In this document: piece after piece, positions 21,901 to 30,720 of the stretch | How the letters are laid out: every line of letters begins with the position of its first letter | Numbering within the stretch: position 1 is the stretch's first letter | DNA from: Tribonema minus | Taxonomy: Eukaryota; Sar; Xanthophyceae; Tribonematales; Tribonemataceae | DNA length: 64,000 nucleotides | Direction: 5' to 3' | Assembly (NCBI GenBank): GCA_017506865.1 | Contig: JAFCMP010000004.1 | Coordinates: forward strand, 434,001-498,000 | Made by a program: the position numbers and the translations under genes | Notes under the pieces: generated by a model | What the model was told of the DNA's origin: nothing | Databases searched by the model: none | What the model saw: the letters and a program-made list of their open reading frames with translations, nothing else

Positions 21901-22456
21901 ATTTAAGTGGCGAGTGCGTTACACGGATGGAATTTGGGAGGACCTGACATCGGCACAGGTACGCTCGGGGAAGTTGCTAGCAGAAGGTGTGCGAGACAGG
22001 CTACGCAGGCTGGCGCGTGAACGAGACAAGCCTGACCCTGCTGAGCATGCTGCAGATATTACAGCTGACCCGCCCCCAGGCGTGCGAGTCACGGTGTGCC
22101 CCCACGTTCCCACCAACTTTGGGCCACTGTACGTCGGGCAAGTACTGCGCTACAGGTTCCCAACGGGCTGGAGCCGTGGCAAACTGCTAAGGCACATCTC
22201 ATCGAACCGTGAGCGCGGGGAGCACGTATTTGATGTAGAGTTCCCCAATACGCGCGGAAACAGGCCGATGGCGAGGCGCCTGAAGCTCCGCCAAGAGTAC
22301 TACCGCGACGATCGCAATGCTGAACCTTCCTCGTGGAACCTGCTATTGGCACAGGAAGTCATAGAGCAGCCTGAAACCCCCCACACTCCCATAGAACCTC
22401 AGGTTGCGTTGGGCCAGAATGACCTAGGACCGCGCAAACGCCCGCGTCGCCGTTGA
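12947..22456 (+). CDS. Gag-DNA methyltransferase-Pol polyprotein of the gypsy element
   Basis: One frame of 3169 residues, starting at an ATG followed by GCG. Residues 1-95 are Ser/Thr/Ala/Pro-rich. A coiled coil covers about 195-245 and a capsid-like helical region about 400-620. A CCHC-like finger (C671-x2-C674-x11-H686-x3-C690) follows. The cytosine-5 methyltransferase spans about 893-1200: motif I VAELCCGVGG (896-905), catalytic Cys974 in APCVDFS, ENV at 1010-1012, an SSRERIY motif VIII and a C-terminal NAV-like ADLVQP. Protease has D1388-C-G-A. RT has YVDD at 1915-1918. RNase H has D2070 in HTDAS. Integrase has an HHCC finger (H2502, H2509) and D2570, D2630 and E2666 (D-x35-E). A chromodomain lies near 2870-2920, and two Tudor-like modules near 2958-3010 and 3055-3135. 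All catalytic positions I can check are present. The absence of stop codons or frameshifts suggests a functional element. Confidence 0.95.
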   Translation: MADSVSRSATDSSGEAGTTPGGEGNGGGVQQQALVPPEQQPATQPFTSSAGLTSSATSSAAPSTVAVTATTTAPATGAAPVSLPASTDPSGAGLGVPPTTSAPQPDFNEILQGLRRALPLMPEGALAQLAGRAVKEAAEMTSPVSFLGTRPPASSARPSFTPGFAPFYHAPDPFATRTTLPPSLTAVPTAAELEATVQELERALDQRINTTLESSHVAERELKDAEQRAAAVERDRRNSRPSPVANPSQLQLSLLQGQEAEYAHRLEVVRRQQAILSRNHHLLVERLHRYTRIKEYLLEAKRAGPPALHQFVQETAPRLLADAAQWDARDLREDPSVGLTGTGLPFAPPQTTTPFGMGARASGSPYGVANGNAPPLLSATVGTSPATSGSAPPDAQREDTSWQRYFSPTAIPITLDVGATTTSRRQFEQAAEYNRVPTRHWVYALRKCLTAEQQGSIINVRKDPVTGEEKVHTCGEMSYNEIWDAIQELYDNPSGRADAMMELANMPWEPQQTPREFATKLLKASQRTSNMSSADASLLKSYYFAAMAQPLKQLFHQMQLMREDWNRMVDRTQDLYASLNVTQKDTFCANLTAIKSLHSATAAAVEFGATAGKRARAHNLRTDDGDMDLSDNETPSSLAAITPTPTKSTPAAAKPKGTPKKELDPSVKMACWGCSKEVARGELTAHKSVCVPWLKKRLEKLKKEGKPHDQLQARLEKLRGNKKQKSESYDTKSSANFMSGMLEHEPARVQSKAGPDAHCHKLQVQVARASPEASKVAGDATAQVNPEADPAACEVTGTRNHLLSREVGTRVLAAIMCACCVARCNDHDTDARADAKRKRSVPCAASTAVSGNADLTDLTSDLCATPRDTFVHLQTRKGDACAHDGEPDVTARPLRVAELCCGVGGVHRGLEDFARHTGVKAEVVLAVDRAEYTCEAYKHQFPGTEVLCADIASPAVLKRLKQLEPDAFWVTAPCVDFSPSGKGVEGEAASVLPSVAQLAVNVRPKLVFHENVPRMLLSGAWGCADGHMRQAGYSTFEVQFRGTDVDGGSSRERIYTVSACNTQATPARFARLNALLNERFRSSTPKTVRDCTGCMEDTFYWDPRQPHRAGVLSTDMPLPSPVTRQPGKGPTRYVQRAKDAGPTKDALILSPEQVMECLGYHEPYPEGTLTQRRKWAADLVQPAAVSALMQCVHAVASLPNCWERPAPAGPDVTPGEVTVHDHTAPPPEWVVDASQPALLRIAGTCSSALGSAANWCWEKGRAFLASLRQGEPVQLNEVQWQRGDDESDSDSDSPRVTVEPAVPQSTATPKTPMVEESANPDSDSATPLQTRMTLHELKPRWAARGKAPMPLHRVTPVGRPRKNGFVHMTMRTQVGDAVQEFGLDTLVDCGAEAEFINKDSAHKLPPGTICPLADGDFTTVELADAKKSVPVEGVVHAQVRFKDHLLTHRFYVVDLPYQAILGSNFFGKYGSVISYEHGMKFYPAGSSGPAVPMRERARVGALEPPEANSIKIGSARVHTKDKPVLPERKYLLRAASNQVIDADTAHTLEVVSHPPLQCTGPVEVLLTPDVPEAVTAVNKLAEQGVVLLDSVDTAMPNKPLRLMAENTSTMPVLIRKGAILGAVEAPEMVCGLDVDQETLTANLTRIALSRLSSDPPTVNQVKPSSNPTATTQAEAERTAHRRKVAEEHNATLELCTDEELADVLKRDGKVIPMLEERDKDGVKYYDRVMEVLRRRRAAFAKDPKNPRVTDRFDVDIDTGDAAPIADKARRWAEREAKIIFQAIQDERKRGQIRPASGPWASNPVLVAQKGKIRFCVDYRPLNKVTRRDEYGLGNMEDLIQKVASSRIFSALDFASGYRQIPMTKESSCKTAFRGPDGSLWEYKVAPFGLVCLPSIFTRCMHELLGAARQTHACVYVDDVLVHSKGLEDHIAHLDDVLRRVEEYGMSVSRHKCQLFAEEVTYLGHKVGRYGIRPCEDKVKAMVDMMPPLGKDGKVDKRLMQVLMGCFNYYRRYIHRFASIAAPLMECTRDGADMIWNKRRRDALAELKRAMSSAPVIMHPDFDLPFIVHTDASKLAVAGVLSQFVPLEKLRERHKDFPWAHTRRAKTVDGKPAREVVVAFYSKVNSVQDAKLGATALECLAVVLALNNFRSYVWGRPVTVITDASALRWLLKLNNHNSKLLHWAMRLQEYDVMVVHRPGKDNGNADCPSRMPQMTEILGPREYDHADEQWPDCTDAGPAPPTGVRFESEEVVDSPANIGRIGAYASYPDGPGMRFNKVAQVSPDLSEAMLKLNPAQVQDALFDTSLESSSGDAVLFKEEGGEQPEQSEPELQELALASMLCNLRTGVYPDGVWDSCASLLAQQTGERTETENCESSSEQEPQLQVDMMSVDSPVQPPAPATSEHPGDLAGGSSGQPAVLERDKFVQWQGRDSFCMAVRNYLEDRNEPSDAKLAKFIPQNQEFFTLEPDGLLVHFAASRPKRGALITQWVTPEALKPLVLRMCHDDGSAQHPSTAATHAKVFENFYWRGMGADIRDYVRSCIACQQTKPQTTAQYKQVLMPPQRMWQRLHVDFTEPGVISLEGHRYLLVIVEARSGYCWIFPTKKRSAAEVAPLLAKVLLECGTLVEELCSDGAKEFVGALVTSLCRAFAVQKVETSAYDPQSNGVAENLNDRVKRALARVCSHYQNRWHEQVDIVQFALRNTPREETGLTPFFCVFGREARFPLDALISKPECTTDLHIEVKRLQENLKLAESVIGEALSSRAERIQARNDKIQRTLHVSVGDYVWVKKPPSEGRASGLEERFTGPWRLIAPYGDSGLSFQCQLNGARVRLTDAHVENMKPYHPRPARLVSDGVHAAVDPEQLKELDLDQRLQRILDRRANEDGSWSYKWLARDGTSSEWIHEKEFAESFIVPSWVLDTFHALYEIQHEGHMPSYAERPSPREDRSLPKDEALKRYPCGTQVVRQISGADPETTEYIWGQVRDFVRFKWRVRYTDGIWEDLTSAQVRSGKLLAEGVRDRLRRLARERDKPDPAEHAADITADPPPGVRVTVCPHVPTNFGPLYVGQVLRYRFPTGWSRGKLLRHISSNRERGEHVFDVEFPNTRGNRPMARRLKLRQEYYRDDRNAEPSSWNLLLAQEVIEQPETPHTPIEPQVALGQNDLGPRKRPRRR

Positions 22457-22690
22457 AGCTGTGCTGACCCTGTGCGTTAGCACTGGAGAGCAGTGTCATC
22501 GTCACGCACCCGGTGCACGCCAGACCGCCTAGGGTTTGACACGCGCCGCGTAGCCGGCCAATGAGGGACTTGAGAGCGTGTACCGTGGTGGTGATGATGC
22601 GACAATGAACACCGATGCTGTCTTCTGCGTTTAACAAGTATCATAAAACGCCGTGCGTCTCATGGGCGCGCCGTGGACGGCGGCCCTTTC

Positions 22691-22702
22691 AAAGAAGAGG
22701 GA
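22691..22702 (+). promoter_or_regulatory. Polypurine tract of the gypsy element
   Basis: The 12-base all-purine run AAAGAAGAGGGA directly precedes the 3' LTR. It would prime plus-strand DNA synthesis. Confidence 0.85.
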
Positions 22703-23064
22703 TGATACAAAGTCCATGTCACAGTGCAGTTCAAGTGCTGTGTACACCTTTGACTGTACTGTACAAGTGTACTTCAGGCCAGTTCACCTGAGGACCGTTC
22801 CTAGGAATTTGCTTGGACTGTTCCAGGAACTACTTGCACAGAACAATCTGGGGCAGCATCTCTGTGGCTTGCTTGGGTACTAACTCTTGCTAGCCAGCTG
22901 CTGGACAGCAGGGACTCATTGGAGCTGAGCCATCACCGATACACCAGGTGTGTGGTCTTTTCTCCATGCAAGTGGTTAGCCTACATCCTGAGAGTGAGCT
23001 CCTGTTTCCCAGAAGGGCTTGGCCTGCTCATGGAGCATCCCCAGAGGCCTTTCCTTTCGGATCA
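22703..23064 (+). repeat. 3' LTR of the gypsy element
   Basis: The copy looks base-for-base identical to 11917-12278 by eye, which indicates a recent insertion. It is followed by the TCTG target duplication at 23065-23068. Confidence 0.95.
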
Positions 23065-23311
23065 TCTGTCCCCAGAGAAACGACTGAGATCAAAATGGGA
23101 TCAGCGCTGCCAACGTACGTACCACTGTTAGACGTATCATCATAGCTACACTTATTATCTCTGCCCTCAACCGGTAGTGCTCTCAAATGGACTGTCCTGT
23201 CCGAGGTTACACGTTGGTACCATGCAGCGTCATGTTCATCGTTCACACTGCATAGCCACAGCTCTACCACAACCGCAAGTTGTGTTTGTGCTTCGCTCTT
23301 GAACTTCTGAA

Positions 23312-24697
23312 TCAGCTCTCAAAATTCTCTTCGACGTCGCTAACTTCCATCGCTTCACATTCGTTGGACGAGTCTGAGTCTGGGTCGCGCTCATCCCGGG
23401 CGGTGCTCTGCTCTTGCGCCGTGAGAAGCAGCAAGTTCCAGCTCGTCATGGGACACGCCTCAGCCTCAGCGGTCGTTGCGGCAGTCGTGTAGTACTCAGG
23501 CCGAAGCTTGACGGTGACCAGCTGTGAAGCCGGCTGGCCATTGTACCACACCCGAAACGTGTACTTGCCGGACCGGGGCAGATACTCTTTCAGCACTCCG
23601 CGGCTCCAGCCAGTCACATGCTTCACGCGCACAGTCTGACCTAAGTAGGTCTCGCCAAAATCGGCAGGGATGCCAGGGCACATTTTCTGCACAACTTGGG
23701 GATTTGCAGTGGTGACCCCTACATCTTTAGCCTGCTGCTGGGTGGCCTCAGCAAGAGCAATGGCTAACTGCAACTGCCTCTTGGTGAAGTCCTCCCACTC
23801 GCCGTCTTCGTAGCGTACGCGCCAGTACGGGGCTAGGTAGCCGACAACGGTCCCCCACACGTACTTGACTCGTTGCTTGAGTGAGTCTCTGTGCTCTCGC
23901 GCTTTTTTTGTACCTCTGGGGAAGAGCGCCAGCGCCGCCTCTTTCGTGGCAACGCGCACGTCTCCCTTGGGCACGCGCATCGCGTAGTCTGGCATACCGT
24001 TCTCATGCTTGAGCTCATAGAGTGCGTGGAAGGTGTCAAGCGTCCAAGGCATGGCAACCTCGAGCGCCTCGTGCTCCGTCTTCCAGCCACTCGTTGAACC
24101 ATCGCGCAGGAGCCAGCGGTAGTCCCAGGAACCATTGGGGTTGTACCGGCGGTCCACCAAGCGCTCCATCATCTCGTCAGGCGCCAACATTTTTAAATCG
24201 TCGGCATTGAGCAGGGCGTATGGCCGGTCAGTCTCTAGGACTTCGGGCCTCAGGTGAAAGGGCTTCATGTTAGTCACATGCTGGCATGTGCGGCGTATGT
24301 GACGCCCCATCATGCGGCATGAAAATGACAACCCTGAACCACCTGCCTGCTCAACAATCACCCAAGGGCCTCCAAACTTCGGGCCCAACTTCTTAGATCG
24401 GCCCTTGGCAGGCGCCTGGCGTATCATGACCAGATCGCCGACCTTGACATGCATTGCGCGCTTGACAGCCTCATTGGCTTTGTCAATCCTGCGCACTTTG
24501 ATGCCATAGGCGTCATCAATCACTTTCTGGGCCAGCTTGAGGTTGTCAATCAAGCGCTCAACCTCTGCGTGCAGGTCACCACCATGGGTTTCGTCAACAA
24601 AGGTCTCAAAAGGCAGGGTAGGCTCGCGACCATACACGCAGAAGAAGGGGCTCAAGCCCGTCTCTTCCCTGGGTGTGGCGCGTAGTGCAAACTGCAC
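23312..24697 (-). pseudogene. Integrase C terminus, chromodomain and Tudor-like part
   Basis: The frame begins at MQFALRATPREETGLSPFF, homologous to VQFALRNTPREETGLTPFF of the intact element. A chromodomain-like segment (ERLVDRR then YRWLLRDG) follows, then a Tudor-like YVWGTVVGYLAPYWRVRYED with WEDFT, then a second module around GWSRGVL. The C-terminal tail is acidic, DPDSDSSNECEAMEVSD. Confidence 0.85.
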
Positions 24698-24710
24698 CGC
24701 TTCTAGGCCC

Positions 24711-25619
24711 TCATGCCAATTCTTCTGTCTTGTTGACCCACGCGGCTAGGACTGCCATAATTCGCTCATTCTGTCTCTCTGCAATGCCATTCGCTTGGGG
24801 GTGGTATGCAGCGGTGTCAATTTTCCTGATCTGGAAAATTCTGCACAGGTCATGCACCACCTGGTTCAAGAACTCCTTGCCCTGATCAGACACAAGCTCT
24901 TTGAACATGGCCCCCGCTTCTAAAATCACCTTGTACAGCAAGGTGGCAATGGTGAACTTGTCCTTGTTCTTGATTGGCATGAGCCAGCAAAAACCAGAGC
25001 GAGCTTCAATCACTGTCAAAATGGCAACATGGCCGTCAGTGGAGGTCATGGACGTCGCAGTGATGTCTGTGTGCGCTCGCTGGAACATGCGAGTTGGCAG
25101 CGTCAACATCAGCTGGGCTTTACCAGTGGTAGCTTTCTTGCGCTGCAAGCAAGCGGTACAACTAGTGACGTAGGCGCGCACATCAGTGCTCATCTGAGGC
25201 CAGTAAAAGCGCTCAAAGATTCGCAAGTGGGTAGCGCTGACGCCTGCATGCCCGGCCGTGGCGTCATCGTGTCCAAGTCTCAGCACTAGGGCTCTCAGAG
25301 CTGTGGGTACCAGCCATTGGCGCAGCACCATCCCGCGTTTGGGGTGACTAGTGGCCAGGTGTACCAACAGTCCATCGTCTTCAATGCAGTACCAATCCTG
25401 GTTCATCATCAGGTGTAAGGCCAGCTCACTGTCCTGGGGAAGGATCCCCTCTCTCAGTGTGCGGGCTATGGCCTGGCTGTGGGGGTCTCGCTGCTGGAAC
25501 TCTACAAAGGCTTCTCTGCTGAGCATCGCTGGAGTGGGGTTAGGTCCTGCAGCAGGTTGCTGGGGGACCAGTCCACGGCTGGGCTCGCTGATTGTGCGTT
25601 TGCGGCGTCGTTCCGACAC
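24711..25619 (-). pseudogene. Integrase core of the decayed gypsy element
   Basis: The frame shows an HHCC finger region ending CTACLQRKK, a first Asp in HTDITATS, a second in LVSDQGKEF and the Glu in ANGIAERQN, so the DDE triad survives. It ends at a stop caused by an indel close to KTEELA, and the C-terminal part continues in another frame at 24697. Confidence 0.9.
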
Positions 25620-27858
25620 GTCTTCTGCGCGCTGAGGAGGGATGGCGCCCCCACTTATGCGGTGCAGTAGTGCTTGCAGCTACTTTCCGTCTCTTCTCTG
25701 CTCTCTCCGTGGCTCTGCTAGAGGTGTGGACGCCCCCATCGGGCGCCGCTGCCTTGTCCATGCATGCATTCGCATACATGTGAAGCGTAGCTGGGCTGAG
25801 AGACAGTGCGGTGGTCTCTCCATCCGTCCACGTACAGTCCTCTTCCTCCAGTTCATCTAACATTTCGTTCACTTGCGTAACTGTAAGTGCTGACAGCTTG
25901 GCAACTAAACTACCGTCGCTTGCGTCGTTCATCGCCAGCTCGTTGAGGCTGAAGGGGTTGCCCCATTCTGAGCTTACGAGTCTGCCTCTGAAGTTTGCAA
26001 TACGCACAGCCTGCGGCGGTGCTAGTGGCTCAGACTCATGGTTTACCCTTGCCGCCGCAAACTTCACCCCTGAAGGTGGCGCTGCGAAGCACGGTATGGA
26101 GTCTGACCACTGCTCATCTGCATGATCGTATTCTCTCGGCGCGTCTAACTCTCTCTGCATCAGCAGTCTTGAGGGCCCATCAGCGTTTGAGTTGACCAAG
26201 CCTGGTCGGTGTTGTACTGTGATGTCATACTCCAGCAACCTCATGGCCCATCGCATCAACTTGCCGTTATGATCTTGCAACGTCAACAGCCAGCGCAGGG
26301 CTGCTGCGTCTGTGACCACAGTGATTGGGTTCCCCCATACGTACGGTCGGTAGTGGTTGAGTGAAAGCACAACGGCTAAGCATTCAAGTGCGGTAGCGCC
26401 CATCTTGGCGTCTTGTGTGGAGTTGATTTTTGAAAAATAACCCACTACCACTTCCACTTCCTCCCTCCCATTTACTGTGCGTCTGCGGCCTGCCGCGGGG
26501 GCAGCTTCTTGGGAACTGCGTGCTTGTACCGGCTTGAATTGCGTCAGTATGCCACTGCAGGCAGTTTGAGAGGCATCGGTGTATAGCACAAACGGCAGTG
26601 AGAAGTCCGGGTGTGACACCAACTTTGCTGTGCACATGGCCTGCTTGAGTCCTTCAAAGGCGTCACGCCTTCGTCGGTCCCATTCCATGTTGGCATCAGT
26701 TTTAGTCAGCTCCACCAGCGGCGCAGCCAGTTCTGCAAAGTGGTCAACGTATCTTCGGTAGTAGTTGAAGCAACCCAGTACCAAACGCACCAGCTTCAAA
26801 TCAGCTCTTCCCTTTGCATTCAATGGCGCACTCATGTCAGCCATGGCCTGGACCTTTTCAGGGTCGGGGCGTATGCCTCCAGCGCCCACAATGTGACCAA
26901 GAAATTTGATCTCACTTTGGAACCACTGGCACTTGTGTCTAGCCACACTGAGGCCAGCGTTCTGGATTCCTGACAAGACTTTTCGAATGTGAGTCAAGTG
27001 CGCTTCCATTGAGTCATCATATATCAGCACATCGTCAACGTACACCATGGCGTAGGCCCCTAGGGCTGAACCTAGTGTGTTGTGCATCAGACGGGTGAAC
27101 TGCGCCGGCAGGTTCACTAGTCCAAACGGGGCAACTGTATACTGCCACAGCCCGCCATCTGGCGTGCGGAAAGCAGTTTTGGGCTTATCACTTTCTCTCA
27201 ATGGTATCTGATGGTAGCCGGCGGCCATGTCAATGGATGACACTGACTTGGCGCCTTTCATCTGATGTACCATGTCATCAATGTTGCCCAGACCTCTGCT
27301 GTCGCGCTTTGTCACAGCGTTGAGACGGCGGAAGTTGACGCAAAATCTGATCTTGTCCCCCTGTCGCGCATGCACAGGGTTACAGGCCCATGGTCCATTG
27401 CTAGGCTCTACCTGCTTTCGCAGTTGCATTGCCTTGACATGTTCCATGATGTACTCTGCTTCTTTTTGCGCCCATCGTCTGGCTTTCTCAGCAATTGGCA
27501 TTGCATCACCAGTGTCAATCTCAAACTCCATGAGGTTGGTCACTGTAGGGTTTTTGGGGTCCTTGGCAAATACACTCGAGAACTCATTGAAAATGTCCAT
27601 GAGGTGCTCAGCATACAGTCTGCCATCTGGAGCCTTCATCTCATACAGGTCGCCATCCTTTGGCAACATCTCGCGAAGCTCTTCAGTGGTGCATGGTTCT
27701 TGCGACGTGCGCGTGCGCGCGTCGCCGGCGGTGGCGGCCGACGCCTTCGCCGTGGCATCATACATACCTGCACTCTTCTCGTTGTCTATGGCGGCCAGCG
27801 CTTGCATTGCTGCCGCGCGAAACGCCACATCAGGGTTGTGCGCAGCGGCTACTCGCAA
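25540..27858 (-). pseudogene. RT and RNase H part of the decayed gypsy element
   Basis: The frame carries an RT with CVNFRRLN, SIDMAAGYHQIPL and YVDDVLIYDD, then RNase H with YTDASQTACSGIL and ALECLAVVLSLNHYRPYVWG. Each has a counterpart in the intact neighbour. The start overlaps the preceding frame by 29 bases, consistent with a single small indel rather than an organised frameshift site. Confidence 0.9.
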
Positions 27859-30007
27859 GAGCTTGCGGCTTCAGCTCAATGATCTCATCTGGCCGTACGG
27901 GGCGCGCATCGCCAATGTAGGTGTTCCTAGTCACCAACACTGGTTGATCCGAGAAGTTCACCAATCGGGCCCGGACAGGGTTTTGCGCGCTCACTACATC
28001 TAATGACATCGCGGCTTTCACGCCTCTCTCTTGCAACTTCAACATCGTTTGGGACACTGAAGGCTCTATGGTCGCCGTGTAGGGGGTGAGCCCTTGCACC
28101 GGCGGGTTAAGTGCAACTTCAACTGTCATCTCTGTGTGCGCGGGGATGAGTATGTCCTCCACCAGGCACACAGCACGATGCGCCGGTGGTGCGCAGGTTT
28201 CTGGGCTCGTTTGCACGACACCTGCAACCTTGGCATCGCGCAGCACCGAGCTTGCCGCTCGTACTTTCGTATTGTCTAGCATTCTCAAGGTGGGGCCCTC
28301 GGCTCCCAGCGGTTTGTATGTCAGGTCCTTGTAATCAAACAAGGTGCTGTATAAGCCAAAGAAATCACTGCCCACGATGGTGGTGATGGGCAGGTTCACC
28401 ACATAGAACTTGTGCCGCACCAGCTTATTGCCAAACCGCAGTGTGAGGTACACCACACCCTGTATCTTCACCAGAGTGTGATTGTCTGCTAGCTCAATAA
28501 CTGAATGGTCGCCCTTCTCTAGGGGGCAAATTCCCCCAGGAGAAAGCTTCCGGGCCTCTTCTTCTGACATCATGCCAGCTTCAGCACCAGGGTCCAGCAA
28601 GGCAATAAAGTCTTGCTCTTTGAACCTGCGCTGACGCTGTACTCGTGCTACCATCCGGCCAAAGCATTGTTTGCTCGGGGCGCCGGTTGGTTGCACTACC
28701 GTCTCACCAGGTCTAACCAAGGCAGGGTCCACGATTGAGTGTAGTGGCTTCCCAATCTCCTCATTAAGCCTAGCTGCGACCGCGCTGGCACGTGGGTTGC
28801 CACGCCCTTGTCTGCGCAGAACTTCATGGGGGTCATTGTCAAACGAGGGCTCATCATTGTCGTCACTGCCTGTAGGGTGGCAGTGTGACGAATCACCGTC
28901 ACTGACTGTCTGCATGAGCGGTTCTTCTTCATCACTGTCATCTTCAAGTTCAACTGTCTCATCTTCAACTGTCTCATCCTGGTACGCGTCAATGGAGGAC
29001 CAAGGGCCAGTGTTGAGGCCCTCGGCACTAATCATGTCAGGTGCAATGCGGTGCTGCCAACTGCAGTGGGCAGCAGTAATGGCGGCAACCCTAACCTGCG
29101 CACGCGCTTGCTCTTCACGGGTCTCTGCCACATGCACAATGCCTTCCAAATCCGACTGCATCCATTCAGGGCGGGGTGCAGACGGATCATGGTCCAAGCG
29201 AACGCTTCGAGAGCACGAGACGCTAGCGGGAAGGTCCAGTATGCCAGAGCCTGCAAGGGCAACTGCTAGGTGAAATGCCATGCGGGGCATGACAAGATTC
29301 ACTAGCCATAACTTCACGTCTTCGATGGTGGCACTTGTTGGCAGGTCACGTGTAAATGTGAGCAACACAGCCATCTCGCGCAATGACAGCACTCTAGCTT
29401 CATGCACAGTACCAGCATCGTTGACTGCATCAGGCACATAGTCAGCAAGGTCCGCCGGCGGGTTGCCAGGGTTCCTCCAAACAGGGCTTGGCATGCAATC
29501 AGTGGCAGCATACACGCGTTTGCAACTCTTGGTGCGTGATTTCCAAAAGAAACAACGCTCAGGGCAGCGAAGAACACGGCGGACCGAGACTGGTAATGAT
29601 GAACGCTGAATAGCATTAAGCAAAGCCCCAAACCGCGGCGCAGCGGCGGTAACCCCCGGTCCTGCCTTGACGGCGAGTATGTAAACTCGGCGCCTGTGGC
29701 AGGCAATGCTAAACTCTGAGCCCTTGAGCTTGCTCACGTACAGCAAGTAGCCCGCCTCCAGCAGTATAGCCTCCGCCCGTGCCCAAGCCCTCGAGCTCAG
29801 CATGGATACCACGTTCTCAATCAAACAGCAGCGTAGCCCCGCCCTCACGATGAGCTGCGCGGCCTTCTCTGTTACTTCGGCGGCCTCGCCCTCGATGCCC
29901 AGTCCATTGGCATAGTCTGTGCACGGGGGGGAGATCGTGGTGAGATCAGGGTCAAGTTCAGGTAAGTTTACGGTCTGGAACGATTGTTTTGTGACCCAAT
30001 CGGCCAC
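27830..30007 (-). pseudogene. Methyltransferase and protease part of the decayed gypsy element
   Basis: The open frame starts inside the cytosine-5 methyltransferase, shortly before motif IV. It shows SPPCTDY (the catalytic PC kept, the following Gln replaced), IENV for motif VI, HRRRVYI for motif VIII and a degenerate C-terminal motif. An acidic linker (DDSDEEEP) follows, and then a protease-like LLDPGAEAG, where Pro replaces the usual Thr or Ser in D-T/S-G-A. The frame ends at 27830 through a small indel, and the sequence carries on in the next frame. Confidence 0.85.
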
Positions 30008-30099
30008 GTAATCGATTCAAAGGTCAATTCAAATCGAAGTGTCCAATTCGTCACCGAGTAAGCTTGTTTTTACGCATAGCGTTTTATTGGAAATGCAGC

Positions 30100-30720
30100 G
30101 CCAGTCGGAGACGGTTCAATTGCCAATTGGACAGGATCGATTGACGCCACAAGCCTCTAGGAGGCGTCCAGCGCCAGCGCGGCGTGTCAGGGGGAGAGTT
30201 ATTGCCTCGGGCGAGTGATGTGTGCCAATTGGATTAGTCGATTCGGTTAGCGAGGGCAGGAAAGTCGGTAAAGTTGGTGCCAATTGGTGCCAACTAGTTT
30301 CGTGTTTCAAATGGGTCAAGCAAATTCAGCCATATTGAACTGCAGCAGGCGAGTGATGCCCTGGTGCCTGTAATACAATAAGCTAGCAGGAAGCCACATG
30401 ATGCAGCTCTGACTGCACTCGTCAATTGGACTTGCCAATTGACTTATCGAGGCCAACTCATCCGCTGGAAATCTACCGTGACTGCTGCTCGGGAGACGGT
30501 TCAATTGCCAATTCTTGATTGAAGGCAGAGGTACAGCGCTAGCGGCGGCGTGCACAAGGGGTGACCTTGTGTAGGTGAGTGGCGCATCCGATTAGGTATC
30601 ACCGATACGTTTAGCAGGCGAGAAAATTGACAAATCGGCAGCAAATCGGCCTGTAGCTGAACCAATTCAACCGCGCGAGGCGAGCGCTGGACAGCGGTGC
30701 TCTTACCTGGCACATGATGA
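30100..30720. repeat. Diverged repeats rich in CAATTGCCAATT words
   Basis: The 22-base string at 30107-30128 (GGAGACGGTTCAATTGCCAATT) recurs exactly at 30492-30513, 385 bases away. Between and after the copies are many CCAATT, AATTGG and AATCGGC words, including the near-palindrome at 30422-30442. The two halves look like diverged tandem copies of a unit of about 385 bp. It abuts the truncated 5' end of the decayed gypsy element. Confidence 0.6.

Larger units (their letters stand above)
11917..23064 (+). mobile_element. Complete Ty3/gypsy-type LTR retrotransposon with a DNA methyltransferase
   Basis: This is an 11.15-kb element with every structural part in place: 5' LTR (11917-12278), primer site (12279-12292), a leader of about 650 nt, a single open frame of 3169 codons (12947-22456), polypurine tract (22691-22702), 3' LTR (22703-23064) and the 4-bp duplication TCTG. 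The LTRs appear identical by eye, and the frame is uninterrupted. Both suggest recent insertion and possible activity. RT-RNaseH-integrase order with a chromodomain places it among Ty3/gypsy chromovirus-like elements. The cytosine-5 methyltransferase between Gag and protease is the unusual part. Elements of this kind have been reported from a few eukaryotes, including dinoflagellates and a charophyte alga. Confidence 0.95.
23312..30007 (-). mobile_element. Decayed gypsy element with methyltransferase, minus strand
   Basis: This is a relative of the 11917-23064 element, in the opposite orientation and directly next to it. Read from 30007 down, it has the methyltransferase (its start missing), protease, RT, RNase H, integrase, chromodomain and Tudor-like modules. 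Gag, methyltransferase motif I and the 5' LTR are absent, so it is 5'-truncated. At least three frame changes (near 27845, 25580 and 24700) break the polyprotein. No 3' LTR is visible before the neighbouring element begins at 23064. The other element may have inserted into the 3' end of this one. Confidence 0.9.

Noticed and set aside
27830-27858. Programmed frameshift between protease and RT in the decayed gypsy element
   Set aside because: The intact relative is a single frame, and two other frame breaks are present in the decayed copy, so mutation is the simpler explanation.
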